Positions 1-3,733 of a stretch of DNA of 5,336 bases are shown in pieces. Origin of the DNA: Chloroflexota bacterium. Its GTDB lineage: Bacteria; Chloroflexota; Anaerolineae; SpSt-600. The notes under the pieces are model-generated. The model saw only the letters and a list, made by a program, of their open reading frames with translations, made no database searches and was not told the DNA's origin. The stretch covers positions 1 through 5,336 of the forward strand of contig DRAO01000195.1 of assembly GCA_011041825.1 (NCBI GenBank), in the 5' to 3' direction. The first letter of the stretch is position 1. Every line of letters starts with the position of its first letter. The position numbers and the translations under genes were made by a program.

Positions 1-366
1 CCCTTCGGGTTCTACCGCCTCCAGATGGTAGCCGAAATGCAGCCGGGCTCCCTTCTCCTGAGCCAGCCGGGCCAACAGGTGCATAAACCTTGCCCTATCA
101 ATCACCAAATCGGGTTCCCTTAACATAATAGTGGCCACCGCACCTTTTGAAACGAGTTCGAAACGGGAAATCCGGTTGAGGAGGGCATCATTTAGGTTCT
201 CACCGAAAACCCTCTCTATCTCCGCCGTGACGATAAGGGTGCGGGGGGTTGGTTGCCAATCCACCTCAGCCTCATAGAGGTCTACCGGTATGCCCGCCTG
301 AGCCAGATTCAGGGCGGCAAAGAGTCCCGAGGTGGATGCTCCCACGACAGCCCACCTTTCTTCCAA
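1..366 (-). CDS. FAD-dependent oxidoreductase, geranylgeranyl-reductase-like, N-terminal part (C-terminus outside window)
   Basis: Read on the minus strand, a TTG start at 366-364 opens 122 codons that run off the window edge without a stop. The start is chosen because a strong Shine-Dalgarno (GGAGG, 372-376) lies 5 nt upstream and the dinucleotide fold begins immediately. Residues 5-33 form a Rossmann beta-alpha-beta unit: VVGASTSG, where the usual GxGxxG has Ser at the middle Gly (GxSxxG), followed by acidic E32 at the end of strand 2, which in this fold contacts the FAD ribose. Residues 88-112 (VIDRARF...LAQEKGARLHFG) match the 'DRxxFd..L...A...Ga' segment typical of geranylgeranyl reductases and related flavin monooxygenases. 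The substrate cannot be inferred because the catalytic C-terminal half is missing; a polyprenyl-lipid reductase or a quinone-pathway hydroxylase would both fit. It is divergent from the 711 gene and is not part of that operon. Confidence 0.8.
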   Translation of the reverse strand, partial: MEERWAVVGASTSGLFAALNLAQAGIPVDLYEAEVDWQPTPRTLIVTAEIERVFGENLNDALLNRISRFELVSKGAVATIMLREPDLVIDRARFMHLLARLAQEKGARLHFGYHLEAVEPEG

Positions 367-403
367 ACCTCCCTCCTTAAATCCTCGGTCTTCAGGTGTC
401 GGA

Positions 404-432
404 ATTATAACATAGCTTCCCCAGAAGGCAAA
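404..432 (-). promoter_or_regulatory. Sigma70-type extended -10 promoter for the oxidoreductase gene
   Basis: On the minus strand a perfect TATAAT (404-409) is preceded by TGT, giving the extended -10 form TGnTATAAT (404-412). A -35-like TTGCCT (426-431) sits 16 nt upstream; TTTGCC (427-432) with a 17-nt spacer reads equally well. Transcription would begin near 397, leaving an untranslated leader of about 30 nt with the Shine-Dalgarno at 372-376. Position and strength suit the TTG-initiated gene at 366. This is motif matching by eye only. Confidence 0.6.
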
Positions 433-544
433 CTCTTTTGATTTGGAGAACCCCGTTGATTATCGCTACATTATAATTTCTCCGCTCCTAAAGCTGGCAT
501 TGCTATGGCGTTCACAGGTCGGCGGCATTTCCGCCATTGAAGGC

Positions 545-573
545 TTGCCAAGTTTCCCTTTTTGTGTTAAAGT
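545..573 (+). promoter_or_regulatory. Candidate promoter for the receiver-ATPase/nfi operon
   Basis: TTGCCA (545-550, one mismatch from TTGACA) is followed after 17 nt by TAAAGT (568-573, four of six to TATAAT). A TGT precedes the -10, so it has the extended form TGnTAAAGT. The start of transcription would fall around 580, giving a leader of about 130 nt before the ATG at 711. It is the best forward -35/-10 pair I found in the gap, but the -10 is imperfect. Confidence 0.4.
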
Positions 574-579
574 GTTAAG
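564..579. repeat. Tandem octamer GTGTTAAA-GTGTTAAG overlapping the candidate -10
   Basis: Two adjacent 8-bp units, GTGTTAAA (564-571) and GTGTTAAG (572-579), differ only in the last base. They cover the predicted -10 box and the probable start-site side of the promoter, which is where a repressor or other DNA-binding protein would act. No regulator with this site is known to me, and short AT-rich tandems also arise by chance. Confidence 0.35.
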
Positions 580-655
580 CAAAGAGGCGTCTTTCTTATG
601 CTACGCATCTGCTGCCTTGAATTGGGAGTTGGGAGGACACCTCCAAGCCCCTGTT

Positions 656-704
656 GAGGGCGTTGCCTCCTGCATAACCCCGCCACGAAAGCAATTGTGA
701 GGAG
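656..704 (+). promoter_or_regulatory. Possible Shine-Dalgarno sequestration switch in the leader of the 711 gene
   Basis: The ribosome binding site AGGAG (700-704) is complementary to CTCCT at 667-671. The overlapping CCTC (666-669) can instead pair with GAGG at 656-659. The two pairings exclude each other, so the leader could in principle alternate between hidden and exposed ribosome binding. The stems are only 4-5 bp and no ligand core is recognised; this is a weak, fold-based suggestion. Confidence 0.2.
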
Positions 705-710
705 AAAGAG

Positions 711-1823
711 ATGGCTAAAATCCTTATCGTTGATGATGACCCAAAGGCGGTAAAATTAATGGGTTATATCCTGCATAAGGAAGGTTATGAGATAATCCCT
801 GCTTTAAGCGGGAAGGAAGCCCTTGAAATCCTCAGGAAAGAGAAGCCGGACCTCATCATCCTCGACATAATGATGCCTGAGATGGATGGTTACGAAGTAT
901 GCCGCCGCATCCGGGCCAATCCCGATACGGCTAAAGTGCCGGTGATTATGCTCACAGCCAAAGCTATGCTGGAGGACAAGATAGCAGGCTTTGAAGCTGG
1001 GGCTGATGATTACGTCACCAAGCCGGTGCTTCCCGCCGAGTTAACCGCCAGGGTAAAGGTGCTGCTCTCCCGGGCCGCCCCCGTGGAAGTAACCAGGGGG
1101 AAATTAATCACATTTGTGGGGGCCAAAGGAGGGGTAGGGGTTACCTCGGTGGCCGTTAACGTGGGGGTAATGCTCGCTAAGGAGGGCCCTTCCACCATCC
1201 TTCTGGATTTACAGCCCTATGGCCTTGCCGTAGCCAACCAGCTGGGTTTCACCATCGCAAGGGTTGACCCTTCCTTCTTGCGGGTGAAGCCTGAGGACTT
1301 AACCGAAGCCGCCGTGGAATCCTTCTTTAACCTCCACCCCACTGGACTCCGGGTGTTTCCCTCCATATATCCAGACTTCTCAACCGAGGAGGTTTCCCCG
1401 GAGTTTGTGGAGAAGCTGGTTTATACGTTAAGCACAATGGCCGATTACCTTCTCATAGATGCGGGAACCCGCTTCACCAAGGGGATAGATTACATCCTCA
1501 GGGAATCCAGCAAGGTGGTTATGGTTGCCGAATCCGACCCCCTGGCCCTCAGGATGGGCGCTTCACTGATCAAGGAGCTGGAGAAATTTGGCATAAGGGG
1601 GATCAAACTTATAGTGGTGCTCGTGAACCGCACCCGCTCTCAGATGGCATTTACCAAGCTTGAAGCGGAGGAAATCCTGAAGCACTCCATACAGGTGGTG
1701 ATACCCCCAGCGCCTGAGCTCTTCCACCAGGCGGAAAAAGAGGGCATCCCCGCTGTGCTCCTGGGGCCCGGGTCCCTTGTCTCAGACCAGATAAAGGCAA
1801 TCGTCCAGTTAATCAAACAATAG
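711..1823 (+). CDS. Receiver domain fused to CpaE/TadZ-like ParA-family ATPase
   Basis: A 370-residue protein. Residues 1-122 are a complete two-component receiver: acidic cluster D8-D9-D10, phospho-acceptor D52 (LILDIMMPEMDG), T82 and K104 (TKP). Residues 132-370 are a ParA/MinD-superfamily domain of the CpaE/TadZ type. The deviant Walker A at 137-146 reads GAKGGVGVTS, keeping signature Lys K139 but with V144 where typical members have the P-loop Lys. D166 occupies the A' position (LLDLQ) and Walker B ends at D250 (DYLLIDAG). There is no winged-helix or other DNA-binding domain. CpaE/TadZ proteins position Tad pilus machinery at the membrane or pole, but no pilus gene is visible here, so the output is unknown. 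The receiver looks fully phosphorylatable. ATG 711 follows GGAG at 701-704 with good spacing. The gene lies 12 bp before nfi, suggesting one transcript. Confidence 0.88.
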   Translation: MAKILIVDDDPKAVKLMGYILHKEGYEIIPALSGKEALEILRKEKPDLIILDIMMPEMDGYEVCRRIRANPDTAKVPVIMLTAKAMLEDKIAGFEAGADDYVTKPVLPAELTARVKVLLSRAAPVEVTRGKLITFVGAKGGVGVTSVAVNVGVMLAKEGPSTILLDLQPYGLAVANQLGFTIARVDPSFLRVKPEDLTEAAVESFFNLHPTGLRVFPSIYPDFSTEEVSPEFVEKLVYTLSTMADYLLIDAGTRFTKGIDYILRESSKVVMVAESDPLALRMGASLIKELEKFGIRGIKLIVVLVNRTRSQMAFTKLEAEEILKHSIQVVIPPAPELFHQAEKEGIPAVLLGPGSLVSDQIKAIVQLIKQ

Positions 1824-1835
1824 AGGGGAAGACCA

Positions 1836-2528
1836 GTGAGACCGGTAATTCAGCACAGGTGGGATTTATCGCCAAAGGAGGCTCAGGAGTTACAGAAGGA
1901 GCTGGCATCCCGGATAATAAAGGAGAAGACGTTTGCTGAGATCAAAGCGGTGGCAGGGATTGATGTGGGCTTCAAAGGGGATGAAGCCATAGCCGCTGCG
2001 GTGGTCTTGAAGTACCCTGAAATGGAGGTCCTGGAAACGGCCTTAGCCCGGGTGCCGGTGAAATTCCCCTACATACCCGGCCTCCTTGCCTTCCGGGAAG
2101 GCCCGGCTGTTATAGCCTCCCTGGAGAAGCTCCACATTGAACCTGATGTCCTCATCTTCGATGGGCAGGGGTTAGCCCATCCCCGTCGAATGGGCATAGC
2201 CACACACATCGGCCTCATCTTCGATAAGCCTTCCATAGGCTGTGCCAAATCCCGTCTCTGGGGCACCCACTATGAGCCGGGTTTGGAGAAAGGCTCCTAT
2301 GTGCACCTCTACGATGGCGATGAAGTGATAGGGATTGTCCTCAGGACTAAGGAGAAGACCAATCCCCTTTACATCTCTATAGGACACAGGATTGACCTGG
2401 ATTCGGCCAGGGAAATTATCCTGAATTGCTGCAAGGGACATCGCCTCCCTGAGCCAACCCGGTTAGCGCACCTGGTGGCTTCGGGCAAGGAAATATCGGC
2501 CCAGCCCCGTCAGGCAAGGCTCTTCTAA
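1836..2528 (+). CDS. nfi: Endonuclease V (deoxyinosine 3' endonuclease)
   Basis: A 230-residue protein, the usual length for the family. Endonuclease V nicks DNA at the second phosphodiester bond 3' of deoxyinosine, starting repair of deaminated adenine in the cytoplasm. The RNase H-like fold and its metal site are visible: D43 in AGIDVGF, E88 after the PYIPGLLAFRE wedge motif (Y79 is the strand-separating residue), and D109 in LIFDGQGLAHPRRMG. Also present are H124 (THIG), K138 in GCAKSRL, and the GHR motif at 183-185 (ISIGHRIDLDSA). The start is GTG 1836, 7 nt after AGGGGA (1824-1829); translation from it gives the expected N-terminus. It follows the receiver-ATPase gene by 12 bp and has no promoter of its own, so it is probably its operon partner. 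No damage or missing catalytic residue is seen. Confidence 0.95.
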   Translation: MRPVIQHRWDLSPKEAQELQKELASRIIKEKTFAEIKAVAGIDVGFKGDEAIAAAVVLKYPEMEVLETALARVPVKFPYIPGLLAFREGPAVIASLEKLHIEPDVLIFDGQGLAHPRRMGIATHIGLIFDKPSIGCAKSRLWGTHYEPGLEKGSYVHLYDGDEVIGIVLRTKEKTNPLYISIGHRIDLDSAREIILNCCKGHRLPEPTRLAHLVASGKEISAQPRQARLF

Positions 2529-2594
2529 ACGGGGAAAGCCATCCCTTTGAGGGCGGCGAAGCTACCCTATACGATGTGGCGTGCGTCGGGCAAG

Positions 2595-2625
2595 CTCAGG
2601 CCGGAGCTAAAAGCTTCGGCCTGAG
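2595..2625. repeat. 14-bp inverted repeat (strong hairpin, AAA loop)
   Basis: CTCAGGCCG, one G-U pair and AGCT form one arm (2595-2608). A 3-nt AAA loop separates it from the complementary arm (2612-2625). This is the strongest simple hairpin between nfi and sir2 and could end nfi transcription, but the sequence after it (GATGCGAAG) has no T-run, so it is not a standard intrinsic terminator. It may instead protect the 3' end of the nfi mRNA or be a REP-like repeat. Confidence 0.6.
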
Positions 2626-2632
2626 GATGCGA

Positions 2633-2651
2633 AGCCTGCTGGAAGCAGGCT
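2633..2651. repeat. 8-bp perfect inverted repeat
   Basis: AGCCTGCT (2633-2640) and AGCAGGCT (2644-2651) pair perfectly around a GGA loop, 7 nt after the 14-bp hairpin. It is followed by ATTTG, not a T-run. The tight spacing of the two hairpins suggests one structured unit. Confidence 0.55.
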
Positions 2652-2696
2652 ATTTGAGGTGCTTCTGGCTCCCGGCTTAAAGGCTGGCAAAAAATC

Positions 2697-2705
2697 TCAG
2701 GTAGC
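2697..2705. repeat. Left target-site duplication TCAGGTAGC
   Basis: A 9-bp sequence identical to 2885-2893, ending exactly where the left terminal inverted repeat of the 179-bp element begins. The flanking bases on both sides differ between the copies, so the direct repeat is exactly 9 bp. Confidence 0.7.
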
Positions 2706-2777
2706 CTAGCTACCCGACACTTTTGACTTGCTCCCCTGAAGCAGATTTACGCAGCCCACCCGCCGGGCGATGAATCA

Positions 2778-2828
2778 CCCGGCTGAGAATTAGCGGGTTT
2801 TCAATCCGCTTCCAGATTCTTAGCCGGG
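2778..2828. repeat. Central foldback stem of the mobile element (13 bp plus nested 6 bp)
   Basis: 2778-2790 (CCCGGCTGAGAAT) pairs with 2816-2828 (ATTCTTAGCCGGG) over 13 positions with a single G-U. Inside it, AGCGGG (2792-2797) pairs with TCCGCT (2805-2810) around a 7-nt loop, with one G-U. This is the apex of the fold of the whole 179-bp element. The 5' arm can alternatively pair with 2762-2767 (GCCGGG), and the 3' arm with 2838-2844. Confidence 0.65.
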
Positions 2829-2851
2829 AGTTTCCAGCTCCCGGACATTTT
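2824..2851 (+). terminator. Terminator-like hairpin inside the mobile element
   Basis: CCGGGAG (2824-2830) pairs with CTCCCGG (2838-2844) around a 7-nt loop. ACA and then four T (2848-2851) follow. The stem is GC-rich but the T-run is short and displaced, so intrinsic termination would be weak. It points towards sir2 and would reduce read-through from the nfi operon. The stem shares bases with the central foldback stem, so only one of the two can form at a time. Confidence 0.3.
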
Positions 2852-2884
2852 GAGCCCAGCTTCGTAAAAGTGCCAGATGGCTAG

Positions 2885-2893
2885 TCAGGTAGC
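2885..2893. repeat. Right target-site duplication TCAGGTAGC
   Basis: Second copy of the 9-bp direct repeat, starting directly after the CTAG end of the right terminal inverted repeat. Removing the element and one copy restores an uninterrupted sequence leading into the sir2 leader. Confidence 0.7.
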
Positions 2894-2911
2894 TAGTGAA
2901 GGCAATTACCT

Positions 2912-2925
2912 AAGGGGAACCCCCT
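2912..2925 (+). promoter_or_regulatory. sir2 ribosome binding site buried in a hairpin next to the start codon
   Basis: The Shine-Dalgarno AAGGGG (2912-2917) lies 8 nt before ATG 2926. AGGGG (2913-2917) pairs perfectly with CCCCT (2921-2925) around an AAC loop, so the ribosome site would be double-stranded up to the base before the start codon. The short G-C-rich stem should lower initiation unless it is opened by a factor, by heat or by an alternative fold. No regulator is identified. Confidence 0.5.
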
Positions 2926-3687
2926 ATGAAGGAAATAGAGAAGGCGGCGCAGATTATCCGTTCATCCAATTATGCGGTTGCCCTTACCGGGGCAGGCATA
3001 AGCACCCCTTCTGGCATCCCTGACTTTCGTAGCCCCGGCAGTGGCCTGTGGGAGAAGGTGAATCCTATGCTGGTGGCTTCCATCTTCGCTTTCCGCCTCC
3101 GCCCCAAGAGATTCTTCGACTGGTTCCGACCCCTGGGGCGCACCCTCCTGGAAGCCGAACCCAATCCCGCCCACATAGCTCTCGCCCGCCTGGAAGAGGC
3201 GGGCTTCCTCAAGGCTGTCATCACCCAGAACATTGATAACCTCCACCAGAAGGCAGGCTCCAAGCGGGTTCTGGAACTCCACGGCCACCTTCGGGAAGCC
3301 CAGTGTATGAAGTGTCGCCGCATCGTCCCTACCGAGGGTTTGTGGGAAAAATACCTGAACTCCGATGAGGTACCTCGCTGTGAATGCGGCGGCATCCTTA
3401 AACCCCGTGTGGTCCTCTTCGGCGAATCCCTCCCAAAAGGCGTGTTCCTAGAAGCCCTAGGAGAGGTACAACGGTGTGACGTGATGCTGATAGCAGGCTC
3501 GTCCCTCGAAGTCTATCCGGCTGCCGAGTTGCCCACCCTTGCGTACCAGAAGGGCGCCAGGCTCATCGTGGTAAACCTCCAGAGCACCTACGCCGATGCG
3601 GTGGCCGATGTGGTCATCCATGATGATGTGGCGAAGGTGCTCCCTGCCATAGCGGATATGTGCTTGAAATCCACGCCGCATACGTGA
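2926..3687 (+). CDS. NAD-dependent protein deacylase, Sir2 family (class-U-like)
   Basis: A 253-residue sirtuin of usual bacterial length. It removes acyl groups from lysines, using NAD+ and releasing nicotinamide and O-acyl-ADP-ribose, in the cytoplasm. All core motifs are present: GAGISTPSGIPDFR (22-35), TQNIDNLHQKAGS (100-112), catalytic H119 in the HGH motif, FGESLP (165-170), GSSLEVYPAAELP and VVNL near the C-terminus. The zinc site is C127-x2-C130 and C152-x-C154, so the second pair is CxC where the T. maritima Sir2 sequence, as I recall it, has CxxC. The GISTPSGIPDFR and overall pattern resemble that T. maritima enzyme, which is why I call it class-U-like. ATG 2926 is supported by AAGGGG at 2912-2917 and by the family's usual N-terminus. 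It sits downstream of the mobile element and 46 bp before dnaE. Substrates are unknown. Confidence 0.95.
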   Translation: MKEIEKAAQIIRSSNYAVALTGAGISTPSGIPDFRSPGSGLWEKVNPMLVASIFAFRLRPKRFFDWFRPLGRTLLEAEPNPAHIALARLEEAGFLKAVITQNIDNLHQKAGSKRVLELHGHLREAQCMKCRRIVPTEGLWEKYLNSDEVPRCECGGILKPRVVLFGESLPKGVFLEALGEVQRCDVMLIAGSSLEVYPAAELPTLAYQKGARLIVVNLQSTYADAVADVVIHDDVAKVLPAIADMCLKSTPHT

Positions 3688-3692
3688 AGTTG

Positions 3693-3701
3693 TGGTATAA
3701 T
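3693..3701 (+). promoter_or_regulatory. Extended -10 promoter of dnaE
   Basis: A perfect extended -10, TGGTATAAT, begins 6 nt after the sir2 stop. There is no convincing -35 at 16-18 nt; the region 3673-3678 reads ACGCCG. TTGAAA at 3664-3669 is 26 nt away, too far. Extended -10 promoters can work without a -35. Transcription would start near 3708, leaving a leader of about 26 nt before ATG 3734. dnaE can thus be expressed independently of sir2. Confidence 0.6.
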
Positions 3702-3733
3702 ATTCCCCAGCAATAACAGCAGGGTCAGGCCAA

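Larger units (their letters stand above)
367..710. other. Divergent intergenic region with two promoters and a hairpin-rich leader
   Basis: This 344-bp gap separates divergent genes. It holds the minus-strand promoter (404-432), a palindromic ATTATAAT at 470-477 that reads as a -10 box on both strands but lacks a good -35, and a forward promoter candidate (545-573). It also holds several short hairpins: GGCGG/CCGCC (521-535), AAAGA/TCTTT (581-594), ATGC/GCAT (598-608) and GGAGG/CCTCC (632-644). An open frame from TTG 443 to 700 (85 codons) has no Shine-Dalgarno and no recognisable domain, so I do not call it a gene. I see no tRNA, no known riboswitch core and no transposon ends here. Confidence 0.5.
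2529..2696. other. Palindrome-rich non-coding region downstream of nfi
   Basis: No gene is visible here. The stretch contains a 14-bp hairpin (2595-2625) and an 8-bp hairpin (2633-2651). Both sit inside a longer imperfect inverted repeat: 2538-2551 can pair with 2676-2688 as 4 bp (GCCA/TGGC) plus 8 bp including one G-U pair. Further in, GAAGCTACC (2558-2566) resembles the reverse complement of the segment near 2655-2664. It could be a decayed foldback element, a structured 3' UTR or a small RNA. No clear target-site duplication was found, unlike at the neighbouring element. Confidence 0.45.
2706..2884. mobile_element. MITE-like foldback element, 179 bp, with 19-bp TIRs and 9-bp target duplication
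   Basis: The left end CTAGCTACCCGACACTTTT (2706-2724) and the reverse complement of the right end, CTAGCCATCTGGCACTTTT (from 2866-2884), match at 15 of 19 positions; all four differences are transitions. A perfect 9-bp direct repeat, TCAGGTAGC, abuts the element on both sides (2697-2705, 2885-2893), as expected for transposase-made target duplication. The interior has no ORF, so it would depend on a transposase supplied elsewhere. The middle is also inverted: 2763-2790 resembles the reverse complement of 2816-2844, around a small hairpin at 2792-2810. Nine-bp duplications occur in several IS groups (IS4/IS50, IS1, some IS256), so I do not assign a family. It lies 41 bp upstream of sir2 and separates sir2 from the nfi operon. 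The transitions in the ends suggest an old insertion. Confidence 0.75.

Noticed and set aside
253..441. 62-codon plus-strand open frame
   Set aside because: It is mostly antisense to the oxidoreductase gene and crosses its promoter; no start signal.
472..477. Forward TATAAT as main promoter of the receiver-ATPase gene
   Set aside because: No -35 at a workable distance (AACCCC at 17 nt; TTGATT is only 10 nt away); the box is part of a short palindrome.
443..700. 85-codon open frame starting at TTG, ending 10 bp before the receiver-ATPase gene
   Set aside because: No Shine-Dalgarno, no recognisable domain, and it overlaps the promoter and leader signals; most likely chance.
2172..2441. 89-codon minus-strand open frame inside nfi
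   Set aside because: Shadow of the strongly supported endonuclease V gene; no independent evidence.
2723..2751. Promoter with TTGACT -35 inside the mobile element
   Set aside because: The -35 is good but no acceptable -10 follows at 16-18 nt (TTTACG at best), and transcription would have to pass the terminator-like hairpin.
2793..2809. GTTTTCAATCC-like string reminiscent of some CRISPR repeats
   Set aside because: Only one copy, no spacers and no array; it is the loop hairpin of the mobile element.
2529..2925. tRNA, RNase P RNA, SRP RNA or known riboswitch
   Set aside because: None of the conserved cores (T-loop, RNase P, SRP or common riboswitch motifs) could be found; the palindromes are better explained by a mobile element.
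2970..3395. 141-codon minus-strand open frame opposite sir2
   Set aside because: Arg/Ser/Pro-rich antisense product typical of shadow frames; sir2 motifs are on the other strand.
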